This document shows, in pieces, positions 46,607 through 56,332 of a stretch of 64,000 nt of DNA (its first letter is position 1; each line of letters starts with the position of its first letter). The notes under the pieces are model-generated. The model was given only the letters and a program-made list of their open reading frames with translations, had not been told where the DNA came from and searched no databases. The DNA is from Lachnospira eligens (GTDB taxonomy: Bacteria; Bacillota; Clostridia; Lachnospirales; Lachnospiraceae), in contig NZ_WKRD01000007.1 in the NCBI RefSeq assembly GCF_009680455.1, positions 124,001-188,000 on the forward strand, given 5' to 3'. The position numbers and the translations under genes are program-made.

Positions 46607-48337
46607 ATGAAACAGAGAACAAAAATAATATTCTTAGCCTATTCTGCACTGGTGATTTTTATGTCATCAGCATGTATATATATGTCACATATGATTAAAT
46701 CAAGATATCAGGACACATCGTCAGAAATAAATATTTATAAAAATGTATATGTAACTAATATAGAAGACAACACGATAACTGCCAATATGTATGGTAATAT
46801 AAAGAAATTCAATAGTGGAAAGATAGCAGAAGATGTAACCGGGTGTTTATGTGATATTACCGTTGAGGATGGAAAGATTGTTGGAGTTAATACCAAGACG
46901 GATGTTGTAAGTGGAAAGGTGCTGTCAGTTTCACAAGACAGCGTTGAAATTGAAGGTTATGGTTCTGTTAAGCTGGATGAGGACTTTATTATGTATGAAA
47001 AAGAAAACTCATTGATAAGTAATTACAGCAGTATAATTGTCGGTTATGCATTACAGGATTTTATTGTGGCGGATGGAGAAGTCTGTGGTGCTATTAAGAA
47101 TAAACCTTTGCAGGCTGACAATATAAGAGTAATTATCAAGACAAGCGGATTCAGAGATATATTTTTTAATGAAGCAGTTTTTTGTGCTGATTCAGGAATG
47201 ATAGTTGAGACTGGTGAAGAATCTTATGAGACGGCACCCGGGGAGACGGTTGTGTTTAATCCGGATACAGAAGACTTTAATGAGGGCAGAATAAAACTAA
47301 TTCCTAAATCAGGTGAGATACAGTTCCAGTCAGTAAACAGAGGCATAGGAACACCATCATATGGCGGAACTATTGAAGTTTCACTGTATGATGAGGGAAT
47401 TGTTGTTGTAAATGAAGTGGGGATAGAAGATTATCTTAAAAAAGTTGTTCCTAGCGAGATGCCGTCAGGGTTTAATCTTGAAGCACTGAAATGTCAGGCT
47501 GTATGTGCAAGAAGCTATGCTTATACGGAACTTTCTAATAACTACTATAGTGCTTATGGAGCACATATTGATGACTCAATACAGTTTCAGGTATATAATA
47601 ACTCACAGCGGGCAGAATCAACAGATACTGCAGTAGATGAGACAGCGGGACAGGTGCTATCATATAACGGAGAAGTTGTTAAGACATATTACTATTCAAC
47701 CTCATGTGGAAGCACAACAGACGTTACACTTTGGGGCAATACAACAGAAAACTATCCGTATTTTGTTGCGGAGTGTGTGGGTGGAGTGGACAGAGGACTT
47801 ACACTGACAGTAGAATCGGAGTTTAATACATTTATAAAAGGTGAAAATGAGGCTGATTATGATTACGACTGCACCTTGTACAGATGGAGCATGGAGGAAT
47901 CTGTTAAAGAGATAAGTGAAGGATTTGCACGTTCTACAGGGAAGAATGTAGGAAACATAAAAGATATTGAAGTACTTGAGCGTGTTAATGGAGGAGCGGC
48001 AGTAAAAGTTAAGGTTACAGGTGATAAAGGCGAGACAGTGATAGACAGTGAATCAGCGATTAGGGCAGCATTTGGCAATGCAAATGTGGATATGAACACT
48101 AAGTCAGGAACGACAAGATATGCTAATCTGCCAAGTACATTCTGTGTGTTTGAGAAGGTGACGGAGGGAAAGAAGCTTACAGGATTTAAGATAACAGGAG
48201 GTGGCTACGGACATGGAATCGGCATGAGTCAGAATGCTGCCAATAAAATGGCAGAATCCATGACTTACGCGCAGATTCTGGAATTCTTCTACAGAGGTAC
48301 TACGCTTACTTTGATTTCTTCCCAAGATAATGTTTGA
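46607..48337 (+). CDS. SpoIID/LytB-domain protein
   Basis: A 576-residue exported protein with an N-terminal membrane anchor at about residues 6-27, a long beta-rich N-terminal region and a C-terminal SpoIID/LytB domain. That domain has VVPSEMPSGFNLEALKCQAVCARSYA, DDSIQFQVYNNSQ, YYYSTSCGSTTD, and GGGYGHGIGMSQNAANKMA. SpoIID is a lytic transglycosylase acting with SpoIIP in engulfment; LytB-type relatives modify autolysins. It is larger than Bacillus SpoIID (about 340 residues), so it may be a relative and not the orthologue. The 3' end overlaps the converging yihY-like gene by 32 bases. Confidence 0.87.
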   Translation: MKQRTKIIFLAYSALVIFMSSACIYMSHMIKSRYQDTSSEINIYKNVYVTNIEDNTITANMYGNIKKFNSGKIAEDVTGCLCDITVEDGKIVGVNTKTDVVSGKVLSVSQDSVEIEGYGSVKLDEDFIMYEKENSLISNYSSIIVGYALQDFIVADGEVCGAIKNKPLQADNIRVIIKTSGFRDIFFNEAVFCADSGMIVETGEESYETAPGETVVFNPDTEDFNEGRIKLIPKSGEIQFQSVNRGIGTPSYGGTIEVSLYDEGIVVVNEVGIEDYLKKVVPSEMPSGFNLEALKCQAVCARSYAYTELSNNYYSAYGAHIDDSIQFQVYNNSQRAESTDTAVDETAGQVLSYNGEVVKTYYYSTSCGSTTDVTLWGNTTENYPYFVAECVGGVDRGLTLTVESEFNTFIKGENEADYDYDCTLYRWSMEESVKEISEGFARSTGKNVGNIKDIEVLERVNGGAAVKVKVTGDKGETVIDSESAIRAAFGNANVDMNTKSGTTRYANLPSTFCVFEKVTEGKKLTGFKITGGGYGHGIGMSQNAANKMAESMTYAQILEFFYRGTTLTLISSQDNV

Positions 48338-49160
48338 ATATTTTTTCATCATTGATGAAGTAGTTAATCTCTGCACCTATGAATATTATAATCATACAGG
48401 CATACATCCATATAAGTGCTATGATAATAGTAGCAAGACTACCGTACATGTATGAAAAGTTCGGTGAGTGGCCAACATAAAGAGAATACAGTGCTGTAAA
48501 AAGATACCATCCCAAAGCAGAAAAGAAAGCTCCAGGAATCTCTTTATAGAACTTTTTTCCTCTTCTTGATACAAGTGAGAATGCTATAGTAAAGAAGAGT
48601 GTGAATATACTTGGAAAGAGAAAATGTTTACTGTTAAATATTCCTCTGAATATCACGACTACATTAGTAAGCTGTGGTATATATTTCATAGTGAAGTTCA
48701 TAATATTGTTACCAAATACCATAAGTATAAGGCTGGCAATAATAAGAATCATAAATATAAGGGCATAGATACTTGCTCTTATTCTCTGGAAAAGCCAGTT
48801 CTTCTGGTTATCTTTTCTGTATATCTGTTTTAATCCACGGACAATAGCCATGAAACCTTTACCGGCAGACCATATGATAGCAATTGCAGTAATGAGGGTT
48901 AATGCAGTTGTTGAATTGTCATATATATCAGTGAACATTGCCTTGACAATAGGTTGCAGCTGAGTTGGAAGAACGCCATATACGATTTTTAAAAGGTCTG
49001 CCTTGGAAACTGGCAAAAACTTTATAAGACTTAAAAGACCAATAAAAAACGGGAAAAAACTCAGCATGAGATAGTAACATGCTGAGGATGCGTAGTCGCC
49101 GATGCGGTCTTCAGATATTTTAGTGACAATTCTTTTGATTAATAATATTAAATTGAGCAT
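48306..49160 (-). CDS. YihY/BrkB family membrane protein
   Basis: A 284-residue inner-membrane protein with about six helices. Family features are the N-terminal SACYYLMLSFFPFFIGLLSLI, a central IIWSAGKGFMAIVRGLKQIY, and the C-terminal ALIWMYACMIIIFIGAEINYF. The family was once called ribonuclease BN by mistake; the function is not established. The start ATG at 49160 has no strong ribosome binding site visible. It converges on the SpoIID-like gene and is divergent from scpA. Confidence 0.88.
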   Translation of the reverse strand: MLNLILLIKRIVTKISEDRIGDYASSACYYLMLSFFPFFIGLLSLIKFLPVSKADLLKIVYGVLPTQLQPIVKAMFTDIYDNSTTALTLITAIAIIWSAGKGFMAIVRGLKQIYRKDNQKNWLFQRIRASIYALIFMILIIASLILMVFGNNIMNFTMKYIPQLTNVVVIFRGIFNSKHFLFPSIFTLFFTIAFSLVSRRGKKFYKEIPGAFFSALGWYLFTALYSLYVGHSPNFSYMYGSLATIIIALIWMYACMIIIFIGAEINYFINDEKIFKHYLGKKSK

Positions 49161-49301
49161 TCTTATACCTTAATCCTTAATTGAATGTTTTCAAGATATT
49201 ATATGTTATTTTATAGAATTTAGCAATTACTTGCAAACAGCAGTTATTTTATGTAAAATGTGATACGTGTAATTATGCACAGTAAATATAGCGAGGCAGA
49301 T

Positions 49302-50078
49302 ATGGGAATAAGTGTTAAGCTTCAGGTGTTTGAAGGACCTTTAGATCTTCTTTTACATTTGATAGATAAGAATAAAGTTAATATATATGATATTCCGATT
49401 GCAATGATTACAGAACAGTATATGGAATATGTTGAGCAGCTAAAGAAGGAAGATCTTAATGTGGTAAGTGAGTTCCTTGTAATGGCGGCAACTCTTCTTG
49501 ATATTAAGTCAAGAATGTTACTTCCTAAGGAAGTGGATGAGGAAGGCAATGAGGAAGATCCAAGAGCAGAGCTTGTTGAAAAGCTGTTAGAGTACAAGCT
49601 GTATAAGGCTATGGCACAGGAATTAAAGGACAAGCATACAGATGCAGAGAGAACCTATTATAAGAAGCAGAGTATTCCGGAGGCGGTTGCAGCATATACA
49701 CCGCCGGTTGATCTTACAGAGGTTATTGGTGATACAACACTTATGCGTCTTAACAGAATATTTGCTGATGTTTGTAAACGTAAGGAAGATAAGATAGATC
49801 CTGTACGAAGCAAGTTTGGAAAGATTGAGAAAGAAGAAGTTACCATGAGTGAAAAGCTTGTGGATATTAAAGCATTTATGATGGAGCATGAAGATTTTAG
49901 TTTCAGGGAGCTTTTGTGGAATAATCCGTCAAAGGTTGCTGTTATAGTAACATTTTTAGTTGTGTTAGAGCTTATTAAGACTGGATTTGTTGAGGTTAAG
50001 CAGGAATGCCCGGAGGATGATATATTCATAAGGGTGGTCAGGGATCCTGAGCTTATTGAAGATATAACAGAGGAGTAG
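49302..50078 (+). CDS. scpA: Segregation and condensation protein A
   Basis: ScpA is the kleisin subunit that bridges the Smc heads in chromosome condensation. From the ATG at 49302 the protein has 258 residues, beginning GISVKLQVFEGPLDLLLHLIDKNKVNIYDIPI, the family signature. The C-terminal winged-helix part includes LRELLWNNPSKVAVIVTFLVVLELIKTG-like sequence. GAGG precedes this ATG; the frame opens 42 bases earlier without a site. scpB follows immediately. Confidence 0.94.
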   Translation: MGISVKLQVFEGPLDLLLHLIDKNKVNIYDIPIAMITEQYMEYVEQLKKEDLNVVSEFLVMAATLLDIKSRMLLPKEVDEEGNEEDPRAELVEKLLEYKLYKAMAQELKDKHTDAERTYYKKQSIPEAVAAYTPPVDLTEVIGDTTLMRLNRIFADVCKRKEDKIDPVRSKFGKIEKEEVTMSEKLVDIKAFMMEHEDFSFRELLWNNPSKVAVIVTFLVVLELIKTGFVEVKQECPEDDIFIRVVRDPELIEDITEE

Positions 50079-50079
50079 A

Positions 50080-50697
50080 ATGATGAGTTTAGAACAGATG
50101 GAAGGCATAATTGAGGCTGTGCTTTTTACTATGGGTGATTCTGTGGAAGCAGGTAAGCTTGCAGATGCCATAGAACAGGATGTGGATACAACTGTTAAGA
50201 TAGTACACAATCTTATGGATAAATATGAATCAGAGAACAGGGGAATAAGAATCATTGAGCTTGAGAACAGCTTCCAGCTGTGTACCAAGCAGGAATATTA
50301 TGATGCACTAATAAGAGTGTGCAGCCAGCCAAGAAGATATACACTGACAGACGCGGCATTAGAGACATTGTCGATAATAGCATATAAGCAGCCTGTAACT
50401 AAGATTGAGATAGAGAATATCAGAGGTGTTAATTCAGACAGAGCAGTAAGCAAGCTTGTTGAACTTGGTCTTGTGAAGGAAGTTGGAAGACTTGATGCAC
50501 CGGGAAGACCAATGCTTTTTGGAACAACAGAGGATTTCTTAAGGTCATTTGGAGTACAGTCGATAGACGAGCTTCCAACAATCAGTGAAGATATGGTTGA
50601 ACAATATAAGGAAGAGGCAGAGTTAGAGCTTGCAAGCGAAAGCTTTGACGCAGATAATCAGGAAGATTCTGATGGTCAGATAACATTAGGAATATAG
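50080..50697 (+). CDS. scpB: Segregation and condensation protein B
   Basis: ScpB is the dimeric winged-helix partner of ScpA in the Smc complex. The 205-residue protein starts with MEGIIEAVLFTMGDSVEAGKL and contains SIIAYKQPVTKIEIENIRGVNSDRAVSKL and GRPMLFGTTEDFLRSFG, all typical. It lies one base behind the scpA stop, so the two are translationally coupled, with GAGGAG at the end of scpA as its ribosome binding site. An M18 aminopeptidase gene follows after 16 bases. Confidence 0.94.
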   Translation: MMSLEQMEGIIEAVLFTMGDSVEAGKLADAIEQDVDTTVKIVHNLMDKYESENRGIRIIELENSFQLCTKQEYYDALIRVCSQPRRYTLTDAALETLSIIAYKQPVTKIEIENIRGVNSDRAVSKLVELGLVKEVGRLDAPGRPMLFGTTEDFLRSFGVQSIDELPTISEDMVEQYKEEAELELASESFDADNQEDSDGQITLGI

Positions 50698-50713
50698 AAA
50701 GGAAGTTGACATT

Positions 50714-52117
50714 ATGGAAAGAAAGAATGCATGGAAGAAATATTCAGATGAAGATAAGAACAATGTATTCACATTTGCAGATGAATATAAGACTTTTATA
50801 TCTGAGTGTAAGACAGAAAGAGAATGTGTAAAAAAGGCTGTAGAACTGGCAAAGAAAGCCGGATACAGAGATTTACAGGAGATAATAGCAGCCAATGAGA
50901 CACTTAAAGCAGGCGATAAGGTATATGCCGTTAATATGAAGAAGGCAATAGTACTTTTTAATATTGGAAGTGAACCGATAAGCACCGGTATGAATATACT
51001 TGGGGCACATATTGATTCACCAAGACTTGATATCAAGCAGAATCCTATGTATGAAGATTCAGACCTGGTTCTTCTTGATACACATTATTATGGAGGAATC
51101 AAGAAATACCAGTGGGTAGCAATTCCTCTTGCACTTCATGGTGTTGTTGCATTAAAGAATGGCGAATGTGTTGAAGTTGTAATCGGAGAAGACGCTGACG
51201 ATGCGGTTGTCGGAGTATCAGACCTTCTTATACACCTGGCTGCTAAACAGATGGAAAAGAAAGGAAGCTCGGTGGTTGAGGGCGAGGACCTTGATATCCT
51301 TATAGGAAGCATGCCGGCAGCATCAGACAGTGATAATACAGATGAGGATAAGGAAGAAAAGGAAGCAGTTAAGAAGAATATTCTTGCAATTCTTAAAGAA
51401 AAATATGGGATTGAAGAGGAAGATTTCTTATCAGCAGAGCTTGAGGCTGTTCCGGCAGGACCTGCAAGAGATTATGGCCTGGACAGAAGCATGATTATGG
51501 GATATGGTCATGATGACAGAGTGTGTGCTTATCCGTCGCTTATTGCACTTCTTAATACACCACAGGTTACAAGAACTGGCGTATGTATTCTTGTAGATAA
51601 AGAGGAGATAGGAAGCGTCGGCGCAACAGGTATGCATTCAAGATTCTTTGAAAATATGGTCGCAGAGGTTATGGACAGATGCGGTGATTATTCAGAGCTT
51701 AAATTAAGAAGAGCACTTGCTAATTCTTATATGTTATCATCAGATGTAAGTGCAGCATATGACCCTAATTATGCATCAGTGTTTGAAAAGAAGAATTCAG
51801 CATTCTTTGGAAAAGGTATGGTATTTAACAAGTATACAGGTTCAAGAGGTAAGAGCGGTTCTAATGATGCTTCTGCTGAGTTCATTGGAAAGTTAAGAAA
51901 AGTTATGGATGATGCAGATGTGTATTTCCAGATGGCAGAGCTTGGAAAGGTAGATGCAGGCGGTGGCGGAACAATTGCATATATCTTGGCTAATCTTGAT
52001 ATGAATGTAATCGACAGTGGAATTGCTGTACAGAATATGCATGCACCATACGAGGTAATAAGCAAGGCTGACCTATATGAGACATTAAAGGGATATGAAG
52101 CATTTTTACAGATGTAA
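50714..52117 (+). CDS. M18 family aminopeptidase
   Basis: A zinc aminopeptidase of 467 residues. Metal ligands are visible in LGAHIDSPRLDIK, DKEEIGSVGATG and the C-terminal NMHAPYEVISKADL, with RDYGLDRSMIMGYGHDDRVCAY in the middle giving a further ligand. It removes N-terminal residues, usually acidic or hydrophobic, from cytoplasmic peptides and would complement PepD in peptide turnover. AAAGGAAG precedes the ATG. It forms part of a run of closely spaced genes from scpA to rsmE. Confidence 0.92.
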   Translation: MERKNAWKKYSDEDKNNVFTFADEYKTFISECKTERECVKKAVELAKKAGYRDLQEIIAANETLKAGDKVYAVNMKKAIVLFNIGSEPISTGMNILGAHIDSPRLDIKQNPMYEDSDLVLLDTHYYGGIKKYQWVAIPLALHGVVALKNGECVEVVIGEDADDAVVGVSDLLIHLAAKQMEKKGSSVVEGEDLDILIGSMPAASDSDNTDEDKEEKEAVKKNILAILKEKYGIEEEDFLSAELEAVPAGPARDYGLDRSMIMGYGHDDRVCAYPSLIALLNTPQVTRTGVCILVDKEEIGSVGATGMHSRFFENMVAEVMDRCGDYSELKLRRALANSYMLSSDVSAAYDPNYASVFEKKNSAFFGKGMVFNKYTGSRGKSGSNDASAEFIGKLRKVMDDADVYFQMAELGKVDAGGGGTIAYILANLDMNVIDSGIAVQNMHAPYEVISKADLYETLKGYEAFLQM

Positions 52118-52146
52118 AATGTTTGTGTTAACGAAAGGACAATAAT

Positions 52147-53103
52147 ATGAAGTGGAATAAATATTCAATCCAGACAACTACAGATGCAGTTGATATGATA
52201 AGCAGCGCGCTTAATGATATAGGAATTGAAGGTATCGAAATTGAGGATAATGTACAGCTTACTAAGGAAGAGGCTAAGTCAATGTTTGTAGATTTCATTC
52301 CTGACCTTCCACCTGATGATGGCAGAGCTAAGGTTAATTTCTACATTGACAGTGAAGAAGATGATGGCTCAATGCTTGAAAAGGTTAAGGCAGAACTTGA
52401 AGATTTAAGAATGTTTATTGATATTGGTGAGGGTACAATCACAGAATCAGAGACAGAGGATAAGGACTGGATTAATAACTGGAAGCAGTACTGGCATACA
52501 TTTACAATAGGAGACTTATTCATTAAGCCTACATGGGAGCCGGAGACAGAGGAGATGAAGGGGCATGCTGTACTTAGCATTGACCCGGGAACAGCTTTCG
52601 GAACAGGTTCACATGAGACTACAAGAATGGTTATAAAGCAGCTTCAGAAGTATGTTAAAGATGGTGATGAGGTGTTAGATGTCGGCTGTGGAAGCGGTAT
52701 ACTTTCAGTAGTTGCATTAAAATATGGTGCAAAGCATGCATTTGGTACAGACCTTGATCCTAATGCAATTATTGCATCAGAGGAAAATGCAGAGCAGAAC
52801 AATATAGATAAGAAGCAGCTTGAGGTTATTGAGGGTAATATCATTGATGACAAGGCTGTTAAAGATGCCTGTGGCTATGAGTGCTACGACATTGTGTGTG
52901 CCAATATCCTTGCAGACGTATTAGAGCCACTTTCAACATGCATACATGAGCATATGAAGCACGGCGCTTACTTTATTACTTCTGGTATTATAGATACTAA
53001 GGAAAAAGAGGTAGCAGAGGCATTTAAGAAGAATCCTGAGTTAGAGATAGTTGAGATTAACCATGATGGCGAGTGGGTTAATATCACAGCAAGAAGGAAG
53101 TAG
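52147..53103 (+). CDS. prmA: Ribosomal protein L11 methyltransferase
   Basis: PrmA methylates lysines of ribosomal protein L11 with S-adenosylmethionine. The 318-residue protein has the N-terminal substrate domain (WNKYSIQTTTDAVDMIS), a linker with DWINNWKQYWHTFTIGD, and the methyltransferase core with VLDVGCGSGILSVVALKYGA and CANILADVLEPL. GAAAGGA stands before the ATG. rsmE follows after three bases, a common pairing. Confidence 0.95.
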   Translation: MKWNKYSIQTTTDAVDMISSALNDIGIEGIEIEDNVQLTKEEAKSMFVDFIPDLPPDDGRAKVNFYIDSEEDDGSMLEKVKAELEDLRMFIDIGEGTITESETEDKDWINNWKQYWHTFTIGDLFIKPTWEPETEEMKGHAVLSIDPGTAFGTGSHETTRMVIKQLQKYVKDGDEVLDVGCGSGILSVVALKYGAKHAFGTDLDPNAIIASEENAEQNNIDKKQLEVIEGNIIDDKAVKDACGYECYDIVCANILADVLEPLSTCIHEHMKHGAYFITSGIIDTKEKEVAEAFKKNPELEIVEINHDGEWVNITARRK

Positions 53104-53106
53104 TGT

Positions 53107-53844
53107 ATGTATCATTTTTTTGCAGAGCATGAGAATATCCATGATTCATATATAGATATAGTTGGAAGTGATGTTAATCACATTAAGAATGTATTAAGAT
53201 TCAAAGAAGGCGACAAGCTTCTTATAAGCAGCGGAGATAATGTTGATTATGAATGCAGCATTGCTTCTATGTCAGATGAATATATAAGGGCAGATATACT
53301 AAGCAAGGACGAGCAGGGAAAAGAACTGCCTTCAAGAATAATTCTGTTTCAGGGACTGCCTAAGGCTGACAAAATGGAACTTATAATACAGAAGGCTGTA
53401 GAACTCGGAGCATACAGTGTTGTTCCTGTAGCAATGAAAAGAAGCGTTGTAAAACTAGATGCGAAGAAAGCTAAAGCTAAGGTCGAACGCTGGAATGGCA
53501 TTGCATTAAGTGCAGCCAAGCAAAGCAAGAGAAGTATCCAGCCTGAAGTGACAGAAGTTATGACATTTAAGCAGGCACTTGAGTATGCAGGAAAGCTAGA
53601 TAAGCTTTTACTGCCATATGAGTGTGCAGAAGGCATGGAAAAGACCAGAAAAGTGATTGAAGAAATCGGACATGGAGAATCTGTTGGTATATTCATAGGC
53701 CCTGAGGGTGGATTCGACAGGTCAGAGCTTGACGAAGCTGTAAATGCAGGATGTGAGATAATCACACTAGGTAAGAGAATATTAAGAACTGAGACAGCGG
53801 GAATGATGCTGTTGTCAGTGCTTATGTATAATATGGAAGAATAA
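53107..53844 (+). CDS. rsmE: 16S rRNA m3U1498 methyltransferase
   Basis: RsmE methylates N3 of U1498 in 16S rRNA. The 245-residue protein has an N-terminal PUA-like domain (HIKNVLRFKEGDKLLIS) and a SPOUT domain with the trefoil knot sequences IFIGPEGGFDRSELDEA and LGKRILRTETAGMMLLSVLMY. The ribosome binding site is the AGGAAGTAG at the end of prmA, so it is coupled to it. The cysteine desulfurase gene starts 16 bases later. Confidence 0.95.
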   Translation: MYHFFAEHENIHDSYIDIVGSDVNHIKNVLRFKEGDKLLISSGDNVDYECSIASMSDEYIRADILSKDEQGKELPSRIILFQGLPKADKMELIIQKAVELGAYSVVPVAMKRSVVKLDAKKAKAKVERWNGIALSAAKQSKRSIQPEVTEVMTFKQALEYAGKLDKLLLPYECAEGMEKTRKVIEEIGHGESVGIFIGPEGGFDRSELDEAVNAGCEIITLGKRILRTETAGMMLLSVLMYNMEE

Positions 53845-53860
53845 GCGGAAAAGAGGCAAT

Positions 53861-55018
53861 ATGGAAGCATATCTTGATAATTCTGCTACAACGAAATGTG
53901 CAGCAGAGGTAGTAGAAACAGCAGTAAAGGTTATGTCAGAAGATTATGGTAATCCATCATCAAAGCATATGAAGGGCGTTGATGCAGAGAAATATATCCG
54001 TGAAGCTAAAGAGGTAATAGCAAAGACTCTTAAGTGTCAGGATAAGGAGATACTCTTTACTTCTGGTGGAACAGAATCTAATAACATGGCAATAATCGGA
54101 ACAGCAATGGCTAATAAAAGAAAAGGAATGCACTGCATAGTATCATCTGTGGAACATTCATCAGTTAAAGAGCCATTCAATTTCCTTGAAAAAGAAGGCT
54201 TCAGAATAACATATCTTCCAGTTGATAAAGATGGAATAGTTGATATAGAGGCTCTAAAGGATGCACTTGATGATGAGACAATACTTGTTTCAGTAATGTA
54301 TGTTAATAATGAAATTGGTGCAGTTGAACCGATTGAAGAAATCGGACATATAATTAAAGATTATAATCCTGATATTGTATATCATGTTGATGCGATTCAG
54401 GCTTATGGTAAATATAAGATATATCCTAAGAAGCTTGGAATTGATCTGTTATCAGTCAGTGGACATAAGATTCACGGACCTAAGGGGAGCGGATTCTTAT
54501 TCATTAATGATAAGACAAGAATCAAGCCTATTATATATGGTGGAGGACAGCAGAAGGGCATGCGTTCAGGAACTGAAAATGTTCCGGCTATAGCAGGACT
54601 TGCAACTGCCGTAAAGCTTATATATAATAATGACTTTGAAAGCAAGATAGCACATTTGTATGAGTTAAAGGATTACTTCATAGATGAGCTTGAAAAGCTT
54701 CCTGATGTGCAGGTAAACAGCAAGAAGGGTACGGATTCAGCACCACAGATTGTAAGTGCAAGCTTTAAGGGAGTAAGGGCAGAAGTGCTTCTTCATTCAC
54801 TTGAAGATAAAGGAATCTATGTATCATCAGGTTCAGCATGCTCATCTAACAAGCCGGGACTGAGCAATACACTTGTTGCAATCGGACTTGATAAGGAGCT
54901 GCTTGATTCTACACTTCGGTTCAGCTTCTGCTATGAGACAACAAAGGAAGAACTTGAATACACAATAGAAACACTTAAACAGCTGCTTCCAATGCTTAGG
55001 AAGTACACAAGACGATAA
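53861..55018 (+). CDS. Cysteine desulfurase, thiI partner type
   Basis: A 385-residue PLP enzyme that supplies sulfur as persulfide. Features are TSGGTESNNMAI, SSVEHSSVKEP, the PLP lysine in SGHKIHGPKGSGF, RSGTENVPAIAGLA and catalytic Cys in YVSSGSACSSNKPG. It precedes thiI by 77 bases. In Bacillus, the desulfurase NifZ next to thiI serves that enzyme, so the same pairing is inferred here. It is distinct from the desulfurase at 19.1 kb. AGAGG lies before the ATG, and two perfect hairpins separate it from thiI. Confidence 0.92.
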   Translation: MEAYLDNSATTKCAAEVVETAVKVMSEDYGNPSSKHMKGVDAEKYIREAKEVIAKTLKCQDKEILFTSGGTESNNMAIIGTAMANKRKGMHCIVSSVEHSSVKEPFNFLEKEGFRITYLPVDKDGIVDIEALKDALDDETILVSVMYVNNEIGAVEPIEEIGHIIKDYNPDIVYHVDAIQAYGKYKIYPKKLGIDLLSVSGHKIHGPKGSGFLFINDKTRIKPIIYGGGQQKGMRSGTENVPAIAGLATAVKLIYNNDFESKIAHLYELKDYFIDELEKLPDVQVNSKKGTDSAPQIVSASFKGVRAEVLLHSLEDKGIYVSSGSACSSNKPGLSNTLVAIGLDKELLDSTLRFSFCYETTKEELEYTIETLKQLLPMLRKYTRR

Positions 55019-55020
55019 TT

Positions 55021-55070
55021 GTGTGAAAATAGATTTTCACACACAAGATTTGTGCTTTGCACAAATCTTG
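55021..55070. repeat. Two adjacent perfect hairpins before thiI
   Basis: GTGTGAAAAT/ATTTTCACAC (55021-55042) is followed by CAAGATTTGTGC/GCACAAATCTTG (55044-55070) with loops of 2 and 3 bases. No T-run follows, so they are more likely RNA processing or stability elements than terminators. Confidence 0.75.
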
Positions 55071-55095
55071 ATATGCAAAGGAAAGGCGGAAAACG

Positions 55096-56277
55096 ATGTA
55101 TAAAGCATTTTTGATAAAGTATGGAGAAATAGGCGTTAAAGGAAAGAACAGATTCATCTTTGAGGATGCCCTTGTAAGACAGATTAAGTTCTCACTTAAA
55201 GATGTTGAGGGAGAATTTGATGTAAGAAGAGCAGATGGAAGAATCTATGTTAATGCACTTTCGGACTATGATTATGATGAGGTAATTGAGAGCCTTACAA
55301 GAGTATTTGGTATAGTTGGAATCTGTCCTGTAGTTCAGATTGAAGATAACGGTTTTGATGACCTTGCTAATCAGGTTATCAATTATCTTGATAAGGCATA
55401 TAAGAATAAGAATCTTACATTCAAGGTTAATGCAAGAAGAACAAGAAAGAATTATCCAATGAACTCAATGGAGATTAATATGGAACTTGGTGGAAGAATT
55501 CTTGATGCATTCCCAGAGATGAAGGTTGACGTGCATAAGCCTGAGGTTCTTTTACAGGTTGAGATAAGAGGAGATGTAATCAATATTTACTCTATCGAGG
55601 TTCCGGGTCCTGGCGGAATGCCAATCGGAACAGCAGGAAAGGCTATGCTTTTATTATCAGGCGGTATTGACAGCCCTGTTGCAGGATATATGGTTGCCAA
55701 AAGAGGTGTACAGATTGAAGCAACATACTTCCATGCTCCTCCATATACAAGTGAAAGAGCAAAGCAGAAGGTAATTGACCTTGCAAAGATTGTATCTAAG
55801 TATTCAGGTCCTATTACACTTAATGTTGTTAATTTCACAGATATCCAGATGGCTATATATGAGAAATGTCCACATGATGAGCTTACAATCATTATGAGAA
55901 GATATATGATGAAGATTGCTGAAGATTTAGGAAAATCAAGCGGATGTCAGGGACTTGTTACAGGAGAGAGTATCGGACAGGTTGCAAGCCAGACAATGGC
56001 AAGTCTTTACTGTACTAACGAAGTGTGTACAATGCCTGTATTCAGACCGGTTATCGGTTTTGACAAGCAGGAGATTATTGATATATCAGAAAAGATTGGC
56101 TCATATGAGACATCAATACAGCCATTTGAGGACTGCTGTACAATATTCGTTGCAAAGCACCCTGTAACCAAGCCTAATCTTAATGTTATCAAGCAGCATG
56201 AGACTAACCTTGACGGAGTTATTGAGGAGCTTTACAAGACAGCAATTGAGACAACAGAAAAAATTGTAATTGAATAA
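55096..56277 (+). CDS. thiI: tRNA 4-thiouridine synthase ThiI, without rhodanese domain
   Basis: ThiI adenylates U8 of tRNA and transfers sulfur to form s4U, and in some bacteria serves thiazole synthesis. The 393-residue protein has a ferredoxin-like and THUMP region (FIFEDALVRQIK onward) and the PP-loop LLLSGGIDSPVAGYM near residue 185. CTNEVCTMPVFRPVIGFDKQEI and FEDCCTIFVAKHP follow. The C-terminal rhodanese domain of E. coli ThiI is absent, as in most Firmicutes, so sulfur should come straight from the adjacent desulfurase. AGGAAAGG precedes the ATG. Confidence 0.95.
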   Translation: MYKAFLIKYGEIGVKGKNRFIFEDALVRQIKFSLKDVEGEFDVRRADGRIYVNALSDYDYDEVIESLTRVFGIVGICPVVQIEDNGFDDLANQVINYLDKAYKNKNLTFKVNARRTRKNYPMNSMEINMELGGRILDAFPEMKVDVHKPEVLLQVEIRGDVINIYSIEVPGPGGMPIGTAGKAMLLLSGGIDSPVAGYMVAKRGVQIEATYFHAPPYTSERAKQKVIDLAKIVSKYSGPITLNVVNFTDIQMAIYEKCPHDELTIIMRRYMMKIAEDLGKSSGCQGLVTGESIGQVASQTMASLYCTNEVCTMPVFRPVIGFDKQEIIDISEKIGSYETSIQPFEDCCTIFVAKHPVTKPNLNVIKQHETNLDGVIEELYKTAIETTEKIVIE

Positions 56278-56278
56278 A

Positions 56279-56317
56279 ATAAAACCGCTTTATCTGTAAC
56301 AGATAAAGCGGTTTATA
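56279..56317. terminator. Bidirectional terminator, thiI and HPr-like gene
   Basis: A 15-bp perfect stem (56282-56296 with 56300-56314) with a TAA loop lies between converging genes. Confidence 0.85.
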
Positions 56318-56332
56318 TGTTCTTACACATCA

